Positions 41,484 to 48,418 of a stretch of DNA of 64,000 bases are shown in pieces. Under the pieces are notes generated by a model. That model saw only the letters and a program-made list of their open reading frames with translations. It searched no databases and was not told the origin of the DNA. Origin of the DNA: an uncultured Eubacteriales bacterium (GTDB taxonomy: Bacteria > Bacillota > Clostridia > Oscillospirales > Acutalibacteraceae). Both the position numbers and the translations under genes were made by a program. Location: the NCBI GenBank assembly GCA_900316385.1, contig ONCP01000016.1:1-64000 (forward strand). The letters run 5' to 3'. The number at the start of each line of letters is the position of its first letter. Position 1 is the stretch's first letter.

Positions 41484-42815
41484 ATGAAAAAACAAATGAC
41501 CTACCGTCAGTACGCTAACAGGAAAAAGCGCCGCGGAAAAGCGCTCGCGGTGCTCGCGGGCGTGCTGGCATTCATAATTGTCGCGGGACTTGTGACGCTG
41601 GGAGGGTATATTATACTGAAGCCGAGGCTCGGCGCCGTTCACGGGCTAAAAGTCAGAGGCGTGGCGGTATCAACGGTCGAGCTTGAATGGGACAGGCTCT
41701 CAAATGCCGAGGGGTATTTTCTTTACTCCAAGAGCGGCACCGAAAAATACAAAAAGGTCGCCGACGTAACGGAGACCTCCTATAAATTCCGCAATCTTAA
41801 TCAGGCGACGGAGTACGATTTTCGTGTAGTCGCCCACAACGACGAGATTACGAGCGACAAAAAGGCGGCTGTTTCCGCCTTTACATATCCCGAAAAGCCC
41901 TCGATCACGCTCGCGCGGTCAAAATCCGAGGGCACCGCGGACATACAGTGGCAGAAAAACACCGAGGCGGACGAGTATGTGCTGAGGTACAAGCCCGTTA
42001 CCGAGGAATCCTACGCCGCCGAAAACACGCTCAGGCTCAGCGTTGACGAGGGAAGCACGATACAGCTTGAGGAGCTGACACCCGACCTCACCTACGACGT
42101 GAGTATGAGAACGATCGTCAGGCACAGGGACGAGGTCTACCGAAGCGAATGGAGCAAGGCGAGGGTCACGATCCACAAGGACGCGCCCGAAAAGAAGGTC
42201 AACCCGGGTCAAAAGATGATCGCGCTGACCTTTGACGACGGCCCGAGCTACAACAAGGCGAGCGACCGCATTCTTGACACTCTGGAAAAATACGACGCCA
42301 AGGCGACCTTCTTTATGATCGGAGAGAACGCGGAGAGCCTGCCCAAGAACGTCAAGCGCAAGGCAAAGCTCGGTATGGAGATCGGCAGTCATTCATGGGA
42401 TCACACGCATTACGGCGAAAAGGTCACCGACGACGACATCAGCAAGGCTAACGAGGCGATAATGAAGATCACGGGCAAATTCCCGACCGCCTTCCGCTCT
42501 CCGGGCGGTATCACCTCAAAGAATATCCTCAAGAAGTGCAAAAAGGAGAACCTGCCCGTTTATTACTGGTCGATCGACACTGCCGACTGGCAGACCCGCA
42601 AGGCGAAAACCACCGTTGACCGCGTTATCAAAAACGCCGAGGACGGCGACATCGTGCTTATGCACGAGATATATGAGGAAACCGCGGACGCCGTCGAGAA
42701 GATCGTGCCCAAGCTCATCAAAAAGGGCTTTAAGCTTGTCACCTGCGCCGAGCTCATCGAGGCAAAAACAGGCGAAAAGCCTCAGGCAGGCGTGGAATAT
42801 TTCAGCGGAAAATGA
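41484..42815 (+). CDS. Membrane-anchored polysaccharide deacetylase (NodB) with two FnIII domains
   Basis: A 443-residue protein: basic cytoplasmic start, membrane anchor (about 20-45), two fibronectin III domains (about 52-140 and 140-230) and a C-terminal NodB domain. NodB motifs are complete: TFDDGPS (base and metal Asp), SHSWDH (metal His), RSPGG, the W..D segment and DIVLMHE. It should deacetylate peptidoglycan or another wall glycan outside the membrane. It has its own AAGGAG and is monocistronic. Confidence 0.9.
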   Translation: MKKQMTYRQYANRKKRRGKALAVLAGVLAFIIVAGLVTLGGYIILKPRLGAVHGLKVRGVAVSTVELEWDRLSNAEGYFLYSKSGTEKYKKVADVTETSYKFRNLNQATEYDFRVVAHNDEITSDKKAAVSAFTYPEKPSITLARSKSEGTADIQWQKNTEADEYVLRYKPVTEESYAAENTLRLSVDEGSTIQLEELTPDLTYDVSMRTIVRHRDEVYRSEWSKARVTIHKDAPEKKVNPGQKMIALTFDDGPSYNKASDRILDTLEKYDAKATFFMIGENAESLPKNVKRKAKLGMEIGSHSWDHTHYGEKVTDDDISKANEAIMKITGKFPTAFRSPGGITSKNILKKCKKENLPVYYWSIDTADWQTRKAKTTVDRVIKNAEDGDIVLMHEIYEETADAVEKIVPKLIKKGFKLVTCAELIEAKTGEKPQAGVEYFSGK

Positions 42816-42835
42816 GAGGCGGTAGTTAGTAGTCA

Positions 42836-43170
42836 GTTAAAGTAAAAATGAGAAATGAGAAAATGAGAAATGAGAAATGGTTGTCGAGTCCATAAGTCGG
42901 TTTTTTCTCACAAATCGGTGCCCGAGCTATTGATAACGGATATAATTCTGTTAAAGTGAAACAGTCGATTCATCTATCGTAAAGGTAAAGGCAGACTACT
43001 TGGCTCCCCCACTGGGGGAGCTGTCGCCGACAGGCGACTGAGGGGGTGTAGCGGAGTGACTATGAACGACGTTTTGTCTCCCGACCGAAATGTTTAATGA
43101 AAAAATATTTCTCCTTTCTTCTTTCTCCTTTCTCATTTCAAAAAAACTTTCCACTTTCAACCCGTGAGCC
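42836..43170 (+). repeat. Family A repeat element, copy 4 (with hairpin insert)
   Basis: Starts with AAATGAG 7-bp units; core AAATCGGTGCCCGA (42912-42925). It carries the same two-hairpin insert as copy 3 (GCTCCCCCA/TGGGGGAGC; GTCGCC/GGCGAC), then CTCCCGACC and TTTCTCC/CTTTCCA units. Confidence 0.8.
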
Positions 43171-43177
43171 ACGGAAG

Positions 43178-43274
43178 CCGATTCCGCCTTTGGAAAGTAT
43201 TGCGTTTGTAATAAACATCATCAACGGCGGGTCAAGCTTCGTAGATGAACCTGTCCTCCAGCAGCAAGTCGGTG
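43178..43274. repeat. 97-bp inverted repeat, left arm
   Basis: Exact reverse complement of 45007-45103. It begins CCGATTCCGCCTTTGG and ends AGCAGCAAGTCGGTG. The two arms enclose hslO and the tRNA cluster. Confidence 0.9.
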
Positions 43275-43435
43275 CGCAAGTGGGACAACGGACTTCTGAC
43301 AGAGGCACACCAAACCAGACGTGGAAGAATAAAAAGATGAACCTGTCCTCCAGCAGCAAGTCGGTGAGGACGCCCACGCAAGTGGGACAACGGACTTCTG
43401 ACAGAGGCACACCAAACCAGACGAGGAGATATAAA
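43246..43435 (+). repeat. Family B leader repeats, two tandem units before hslO
   Basis: Two units of about 90-95 bp, each GATGAACCTGTCCTCCAGCA ... AAGTGGGACAACGGACTTCT ... CACCAAACCAGACG. The second ends in GAGGAGATATAAAA, the ribosome binding site of hslO. Confidence 0.8.
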
Positions 43436-43438
43436 AAA

Positions 43439-44320
43439 ATGGATAAGATAATCAGAACGATCACCTCCGACGGAGCGGTCACGGCGGCTGCCGTAGATTG
43501 CTCTGACATCGTATTTACCGCGCAGGCGCTGCACAAGACCTCGCCCGTGGCGACGGCCGCGTTCGGCAGACTTCTGGCGGCAGGCTCGATCATGGGAGCG
43601 AGCCTGAAACAGGAGAGCGCGAAAATCAACCTGAGCGTCAAGGGCGACGGACCGCTGGGCACTGTGTTTGTCGCGGGTGACTCGCGCGGAAACGTCAGGG
43701 GCTACGTCACAAACCCCGACTGCCCCACGGAATATTATGAGAACGGCAAGCTGAACGTCGCGAAGGCTGTCGGCAAATACGGCACGCTGGGCGTTATCCG
43801 CGACTACGGCTCGGGCGAGCCCTATATCGGACAGGTGCCGCTGGTCAGCGGCGAGATAGCCGAGGACATCACGAGCTACTTCGCCGTATCGGAGCAGATC
43901 CCGACCGTATGCGCGCTCGGAGTTCTGCTTGACAAAAAGGACGGAAAGGTGCTTTTCGCGGGCGGACTTTTGATCCAGCTCCTGCCGGGAGCGTTTGAGG
44001 ACACGATCGAAAAGCTTGAGAAAAACATCTCTCAGCTTGAACCGATCACCACGATGTTTGCCAAGGGAATGAGCATTCTCGACATCTGCAAGACCGCGCT
44101 CGCGGGCTTTGAGGTTGAGGTGCTGGACGAATTCCCCGTCAACTACGTATGCGGCTGCTCCAAAGATAAGATCGAGAGCTACTTCAACGGTCTGCCCGAG
44201 GATGAGCTGAGAGCGTGCGTCGGCGAAAACGGAGTTGCCGAGGTCAAATGTCGGTTCTGCAACAAGACATACCGTTTTACCGAGGACGATATTGAAAAGA
44301 TTTTGAATAACCGAAAATAA
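43439..44320 (+). CDS. hslO: Redox-regulated chaperone Hsp33
   Basis: A 293-residue cytoplasmic holdase activated by oxidation. The start MDKIIRTITSDGAVTAAAVDC and the GDGPLGTVFVAGDSRGNVRGYV region are characteristic. The zinc cysteines are CGCS (near 239-242) and CRFC (near 270-273), complete. ATG 43439 lies after the family B ribosome binding site; the open frame further upstream is repeat sequence and not part of the protein. It is followed by a tRNA cluster with its own promoter. Confidence 0.94.
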   Translation: MDKIIRTITSDGAVTAAAVDCSDIVFTAQALHKTSPVATAAFGRLLAAGSIMGASLKQESAKINLSVKGDGPLGTVFVAGDSRGNVRGYVTNPDCPTEYYENGKLNVAKAVGKYGTLGVIRDYGSGEPYIGQVPLVSGEIAEDITSYFAVSEQIPTVCALGVLLDKKDGKVLFAGGLLIQLLPGAFEDTIEKLEKNISQLEPITTMFAKGMSILDICKTALAGFEVEVLDEFPVNYVCGCSKDKIESYFNGLPEDELRACVGENGVAEVKCRFCNKTYRFTEDDIEKILNNRK

Positions 44321-44335
44321 ATTTTTAAAAAAGTG

Positions 44336-44364
44336 TTGACATTTATCGGCGGTTGTGATATTAT
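44336..44364 (+). promoter_or_regulatory. Promoter of the tRNA cluster
   Basis: TTGACA (44336-44341), 17-bp spacer, TATTAT (44359-44364). Confidence 0.85.
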
Positions 44365-44395
44365 AACATAGTCGCCGATAACGACGCGACAATGT

Positions 44396-44471
44396 GGGAG
44401 CTTAGCTCAGCTGGGAGAGCATCTGCCTTACAAGCAGAGGGTCACAGGTTCGAGCCCTGTAGTTCCCACCA
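44396..44471 (+). tRNA. tRNA-Val (anticodon TAC)
   Basis: Acceptor GGGAGCT/AGTTCCC, anticodon stem TCTGC/GCAGA with loop CTTACAA (TAC), T-loop TTCGAGC, encoded CCA. Confidence 0.95.
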
Positions 44472-44515
44472 CAATTAAATAAAACGTCATATGTACGCAT
44501 ACTGACTTTTTATAT

Positions 44516-44592
44516 GGCCCGGTAGTTCAGTTGGTTAGAACGCTAGCCTGTCACGCTAGAGGTCGACGGTTCGAACCCGTTCCGGGTCGCCA
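44516..44592 (+). tRNA. tRNA-Asp (anticodon GTC)
   Basis: Acceptor GGCCCGG/CCGGGTC, anticodon loop CTGTCAC (GTC) closed by GCTAG pairing, encoded CCA. Confidence 0.95.
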
Positions 44593-44598
44593 TAATGT

Positions 44599-44674
44599 GC
44601 CTCTGTAGCTCAGTCGGTAGAGCAGGGGACTGAAAATCCCCGTGTCGATGGTTCGATTCCGTCCGGAGGCACCA
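44599..44674 (+). tRNA. tRNA-Phe (anticodon GAA)
   Basis: Acceptor GCCTCTG/CGGAGGC, anticodon stem GGGGA/TCCCC with loop CTGAAAA (GAA), encoded CCA. Confidence 0.95.
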
Positions 44675-44677
44675 TAT

Positions 44678-44753
44678 GCGGATGTAGCTCATCTGGTAGA
44701 GCGCCACCTTGCCAAGGTGGAGGTAGCGAGTTCGAGCCTCGTCATCCGCTCCA
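44678..44753 (+). tRNA. tRNA-Gly (anticodon GCC)
   Basis: Acceptor GCGGATG/CATCCGC, anticodon stem CCACC/GGTGG with loop TTGCCAA (GCC), encoded CCA. Confidence 0.95.
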
Positions 44754-44829
44754 TTTATCACTCGATTGAGCTACGGAGAACAGCAATTTCGAGTGATATT
44801 TTTTTATCACTTATCATACATTTTAATAC

Positions 44830-44904
44830 GGCGACGTAGCCAAGTGGTAAGGCACGGGTCTGCAAAACCCTGATTCACCAGTTCAAATCTGGTCGTCGCC
44901 TCCA
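44830..44904 (+). tRNA. tRNA-Cys (anticodon GCA)
   Basis: Acceptor GGCGACG/CGTCGCC, anticodon loop CTGCAAA (GCA), T-loop TTCAAAT, encoded CCA. Confidence 0.95.
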
Positions 44905-44910
44905 ACCAAA

Positions 44911-44940
44911 AAACTCACATCATCCGATGTGAGTTTTTTT
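44911..44940 (+). terminator. Terminator of the tRNA cluster
   Basis: AAACTCACATC (44911-44921) / GATGTGAGTTT (44926-44936) followed by a T-run. Confidence 0.9.
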
Positions 44941-44944
44941 CTTT

Positions 44945-45185
44945 GTCCACGTCTTGTTAGTTGCGGCTCTGTCAGAAATGCGGTTTCCCACTTACCTGCG
45001 TGCACTCACCGACTTGCTGCTGGAGGACAGGTTCATCTACGAAGCTTGACCCGCCGTTGATGATGTTTATTACAAACGCAATACTTTCCAAAGGCGGAAT
45101 CGGACGGGTTGAAAGTGGAAAGTGGAAAGTTTTTTTGAAAGGAGAAAGGAGAAATAAAGGTCGGGGAGAAACGTTCGCGAGAACC
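44945..45185. repeat. Family B unit, inverted-repeat right arm and family A fragment
   Basis: 44945-45006 is a family B unit. 45007-45103 is the exact 97-bp inverted repeat of 43178-43274. 45110-45185 is the right end of a family A element in reverse (7-bp GAAAGTG and GGAGAAA units, then GGTCGGGGAGAAACGTTCGC). The next base block is nifS coding sequence. Confidence 0.85.
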
Positions 45186-45665
45186 GAAAATCCGGCAGGG
45201 ATAGTCGCGATGGTCGCGGCGCTAAAGGAATCGGTCGCGAATATGGACAAAAACAACGCCCATATGACGAAGATCAGAGACCGCCTCATCAAGGGTCTGT
45301 CCGAGATCCCTCACAGCGCGCTCAACGGCGACGCCGAAAAGCGCCTCGCGGGAAACGTGAATTTCAGCTTTGAGGGAATCGAGGGCGAGTCCATTCTCAT
45401 ATTATTGGATCAGAAGGGTATCTCCGCTTCGTCTGGAAGCGCGTGCACCTCGGGCGCGCTCGACCCCAGCCACGTTCTGCTCTCCATCGGGCGCATACAC
45501 GACGTGGCGCACGGCTCGCTGAGGCTGAGTATCGGCGAGGACATCACCGAGGACGAGGCGGACTACATTATCAGCTCGGTCAAAGAGGTCGTCGAATGGC
45601 TGAGGGGCTTCTCCCCCGTCTGGCGCGATCTTGTCGCGGGCAAAAAGGATTTTATTTTAAAATAA
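45186..45665 (+). pseudogene. nifS: Cysteine desulfurase NifS/IscS, C-terminal fragment
   Basis: About 160 C-terminal residues of a NifS/IscS-type desulfurase: ENPAGIVAMVAALKES, RLAGNVNFSFEGIEGESIL and the mobile-loop SSGSACTSG with the catalytic Cys. Full-length enzymes are about 390 residues. The N-terminal half, with the PLP lysine and cofactor site, is absent and replaced by a family A fragment. The frame stays open into the repeat, but no functional enzyme can result. It is followed after 12 bases by a damaged nifU, the normal partner. Confidence 0.85.
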
Positions 45666-45677
45666 GGAGTTTTTGAT

Positions 45678-45815
45678 ATGGCACTTTACAGTGAAAAGGT
45701 TATGGATCACTTCCTCCACCCGCGCAACGTCGGCACGATCGAGAACGCCGACGGAATCGGCGAGGAGGCTATCCAAAAGGCGCTTGAGGACTACAATTCA
45801 AAAAATTTTAAATAA
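45678..45815 (+). pseudogene. nifU: Fe-S scaffold NifU/IscU with large in-frame internal deletion
   Basis: A 45-codon frame with a good AAGGAG. Residues 1-28 (MALYSEKVMDHFLHPRNVG, then TIENADGIG) are the exact N-terminus expected of IscU/NifU. The next residues (EEAIQKALEDYNSKNFK) are its C-terminal end. The middle, about 80-100 residues with all three cluster-binding cysteines, has gone without loss of frame. It cannot act as a scaffold. Confidence 0.85.
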
Positions 45816-45830
45816 ATTCTACTAATCCTA

Positions 45831-45859
45831 TTGACAAAGTAGGTTATAGGCGTTATAAT
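45831..45859 (+). promoter_or_regulatory. Consensus promoter of the metY-cysK leader
   Basis: TTGACA (45831-45836), 17-bp spacer, TATAAT (45854-45859). The palindrome GATTGCAATC (45862-45871) covers the expected transcription start. Confidence 0.9.
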
Positions 45860-45889
45860 ACGATTGCAATCAAGAAAGGAGGAAGCAAA

Positions 45890-45991
45890 ATGTTGAACCG
45901 AACAGCCAAAGAACAATATTGCGCTATGTGTTGCCGAATGCTTTACTCCCGGGCATACGACTGTTTTCGCGCGCCGCGAAATCGATGTTGA
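45890..45991 (+). CDS. Cysteine-rich leader peptide (33 residues) of the metY-cysK operon
   Basis: ATG 45890 follows AAAGGAGGA. The 33-residue peptide has five cysteines (positions 11, 14, 15, 25 and 33), far above the usual 1 percent, plus three internal Met. It lies between a consensus promoter and a strong hairpin in front of sulfur-amino-acid genes. I infer that it is a sensor whose translation reports Cys-tRNA supply rather than a functional protein. Confidence 0.7.
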   Translation: MLNRTAKEQYCAMCCRMLYSRAYDCFRAPRNRC

Positions 45992-46031
45992 GTAATTCTC
46001 CGATTGCCCGGGAGACGCCCTCTCGGGCAAT
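45946..46031 (+). promoter_or_regulatory. Candidate cysteine attenuator (alternative hairpins)
   Basis: Hairpin 3:4: ATTGCCCGGGAG (46003-46014) / CTCTCGGGCAAT (46020-46031), 12 bp with one G-U. The 5' arm's TGCCCGGGAG is also the exact complement of CTCCCGGGCA inside the leader peptide codons (45946-45955), so the two pairings exclude each other. A further hairpin TTTCGCG/CGCGAAA (45965-45981) lies between. The downstream tail is only TATTTAT, weak for a terminator. Confidence 0.6.
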
Positions 46032-46076
46032 ATTTATGCAAAAAAACAATTCATAGATTCTGAAAGGATAATTACA

Positions 46077-47360
46077 ATGAGCAATTACAGATTTGAAACA
46101 AAGCAATTACACGTAGGTCAGGAGCAGCCCGATCCCGCAACGGATTCCAGAGCGGTGCCGATCTACCAGACCACCTCCTACGTATTCCATAATTCAAAGC
46201 ACGCGGCGGACCGCTTCGGTCTCGCGGACGCGGGCAACATCTACGGCAGACTGACAAACTCCACACAGGACGTCCTCGAAAAGAGGATAGCCGCTCTTGA
46301 GGGCGGCAGCGCGGCGCTCGCGCTCGCCTCGGGAGCCGCCGCGATCACCTACACCATCGAGGCGCTCGCCGCGAACGGCGGTCACATCGTAGCTCAGAAA
46401 ACCATCTACGGCGGAAGCTACAATCTGTTATCCCACACTCTCCCCCAATACGGGATCTCGACCACCTTCGTTGACGCGCACAACCTCGATGAGGTCGAAA
46501 ACGCGATTCAGGACAACACAAGGGCGATTTACCTTGAGACACTCGGAAATCCGAACAGCGACATTCCCGACATCGACGCGATCGCCGAGCTCGCTCACAA
46601 GCACGGTCTGCCCGTTGTCGTAGACAACACCTTCGGCACACCCTACCTCATTCGTCCGATCGAGCACGGCGCGGACATCGTTGTTCACTCCGCGACAAAG
46701 TTCATCGGCGGCCACGGCACTACGCTGGGCGGAATCATCGTTGAGTCCGGCAAATTCGACTGGAAGGCGAGCGGAAAATACCCGAACATCGCTTCCCCCA
46801 ACCCGAGCTATCACGGCGTTTCGTTCTACGACGCTGTCGGCGCGGCAGCGTTCGTGACCTACATCAGAGCGATCCTCCTGCGCGACACGGGCGCGACGAT
46901 CTCTCCGTTCAACGCGTTTTTGCTCCTTCAGGGCGTCGAAACGCTCTCGCTGAGGCTCGAAAGACACGCCGAGAACACAAAAAAGGTCGTAAAATTCCTC
47001 AACTCTCATCCGCTCGTCAACAAGGTCAACCACCCGTCGCTTTCGGGTCATCCCGACCACAAGCTTTACAAAAAGTACTTCCCCAACGGCGGAGCGTCGA
47101 TCTTCACCTTTGAGATCAAGGGCGGCAGAGAGGAAGCTTGGAAGTTCATCGACAACCTCAGTATCTTCTCGCTGCTCGCGAACGTCGCGGACGTAAAGAG
47201 CCTTGTTATCCACCCCGCGTCCACCACTCACTCTCAGCTTTCCGCCGAGGAGCTCGCGGAGCAGGGCATTTATGAGAACACTATCCGACTTTCGATCGGC
47301 ACAGAGCACATCGACGACATTATCGACGATTTAAAAACCGCCTTTGCGGCTTTGATATAA
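46077..47360 (+). CDS. metY: O-acetylhomoserine sulfhydrylase (MetY)
   Basis: A 427-residue cytoplasmic PLP enzyme of the Cys/Met metabolism family. It makes homocysteine from O-acetylhomoserine and sulfide; some members also make cysteine from O-acetylserine. Visible are the N-terminal TKQLHVGQEQPDPATDSRAVPIYQT pattern in part, YGRLTNSTQDVLEKRIAALEGG, VDNTFGTPYLIRP and the PLP lysine in HSATKFIGGHGTTLGG. Length fits MetY (about 425), longer than MetB/MetC. It lies behind the Cys-rich leader and is followed 43 bp later by cysK, so the two genes form a sulfur-incorporation operon. Confidence 0.93.
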   Translation: MSNYRFETKQLHVGQEQPDPATDSRAVPIYQTTSYVFHNSKHAADRFGLADAGNIYGRLTNSTQDVLEKRIAALEGGSAALALASGAAAITYTIEALAANGGHIVAQKTIYGGSYNLLSHTLPQYGISTTFVDAHNLDEVENAIQDNTRAIYLETLGNPNSDIPDIDAIAELAHKHGLPVVVDNTFGTPYLIRPIEHGADIVVHSATKFIGGHGTTLGGIIVESGKFDWKASGKYPNIASPNPSYHGVSFYDAVGAAAFVTYIRAILLRDTGATISPFNAFLLLQGVETLSLRLERHAENTKKVVKFLNSHPLVNKVNHPSLSGHPDHKLYKKYFPNGGASIFTFEIKGGREEAWKFIDNLSIFSLLANVADVKSLVIHPASTTHSQLSAEELAEQGIYENTIRLSIGTEHIDDIIDDLKTAFAALI

Positions 47361-47403
47361 TGTGATATAATTAATATCAATAACTTTTTAAGGAGTAATA
47401 ACC

Positions 47404-48342
47404 ATGGCAAATATTTACAAAGGAACACTCGGACTTATCGGCAACACGCCTCTCGTAGAGGTAACCAACATTGAAAAGGAGCTTGGGCTTGAGGCGAGAC
47501 TTCTCGTGAAGCTTGAGTACTTCAATCCCGCGGGCAGCGTCAAGGACAGGATCGCTAAGGCGATGATCGAGGACGCGGAAAGCAAGGGACTTATCGGCGA
47601 GGGCACTACGATAATCGAGCCGACCTCGGGCAACACGGGTATCGGACTTGCGGCGATCGCGGCGGCGAAGGGCTACAAGATCATCCTCACAATGCCCGAG
47701 ACAATGAGCGTCGAGAGACGCAACATACTCAAGGCGTACGGCGCGGAGCTTGTGCTCACCGACGGCGCCAAGGGTATGAAGGGAGCTATCGCCAAGGCGG
47801 AGGAGCTCTCCGAGCAAATTGAAAACAGCTTTATCCCCGGTCAGTTCGTCAACCCCGCGAACCCCGCGATCCACAAGGCTACAACGGGTCCCGAGGTTTG
47901 GAACGATACCGACGGCGAGGTAGATATCTTCGTCGCGGGCGTCGGCACGGGCGGCACGATCACAGGCACGGGCGAATATCTCAAGGAGCAGAAGCCCGAG
48001 GTAAAGGTAGTCGCGGTCGAGCCCGAGACCTCCCCCGTTCTGTCAAAGGGCACCGCGGGACCTCACAAGATCCAGGGAATCGGCGCGGGCTTTGTGCCCG
48101 ACACCCTCAACACCTCGGTTTACGACGAGGTGTTCCCCGTAGCGAACGAGGACGCCTTCAGCGCGGCAAAGCTGCTCGCTAAGAAGGAGGGCGTTTCGGT
48201 CGGAATCTCCTCGGGCGCGGCTCTGCACGCGGTGATCGAGCTCGCCAAGCGCGAGGAAAACAAGGGCAAGACCATAGTAGCGCTTCTTCCCGACAGCGGA
48301 GACAGATATTACTCCACTCCCCTCTTCGTTGACAACGCGTAA
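47404..48342 (+). CDS. cysK: Cysteine synthase A (O-acetylserine sulfhydrylase)
   Basis: A 312-residue PLP enzyme that forms cysteine from O-acetylserine and sulfide. Key features: [13 protein letters not shown] lysine in [11 protein letters not shown], substrate loop [11 protein letters not shown] and the glycine-rich phosphate loop [22 protein letters not shown] precedes the start. It is second gene after metY and ends in a bidirectional terminator. Confidence 0.95.
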   Translation: MANIYKGTLGLIGNTPLVEVTNIEKELGLEARLLVKLEYFNPAGSVKDRIAKAMIEDAESKGLIGEGTTIIEPTSGNTGIGLAAIAAAKGYKIILTMPETMSVERRNILKAYGAELVLTDGAKGMKGAIAKAEELSEQIENSFIPGQFVNPANPAIHKATTGPEVWNDTDGEVDIFVAGVGTGGTITGTGEYLKEQKPEVKVVAVEPETSPVLSKGTAGPHKIQGIGAGFVPDTLNTSVYDEVFPVANEDAFSAAKLLAKKEGVSVGISSGAALHAVIELAKREENKGKTIVALLPDSGDRYYSTPLFVDNA

Positions 48343-48354
48343 AGCCTGTTTAAC

Positions 48355-48395
48355 AAAAAACCTCAGAGTTGATTTCGCAACTCTGAGGCTTTTTT
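48355..48395. terminator. Bidirectional terminator between cysK and pheA
   Basis: CCTCAGAGTTG (48361-48371) / CAACTCTGAGG (48378-48388), with a T-run on the right and an A-run on the left. Confidence 0.9.
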
Positions 48396-48418
48396 ATACT
48401 TATTTATCATTATTCTCG

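Noticed and set aside
43097..43438. Upstream extension of the hslO frame
   Set aside because: The added 114 codons translate family A/B repeats and the inverted repeat; the Hsp33 family starts at 43439, directly after GAGGAGATATAAAA.
44961..45185. N-terminal part of the desulfurase frame as a real protein segment
   Set aside because: The frame is open, but the sequence is repeat DNA (family B, inverted repeat, family A end) and lacks the PLP-binding half of the enzyme.
45860..46076. T-box riboswitch controlling metY-cysK
   Set aside because: There is no AGGGTGGNACCGCG-like T-box or specifier loop; the leader instead contains a Cys-rich frame and simple hairpins.
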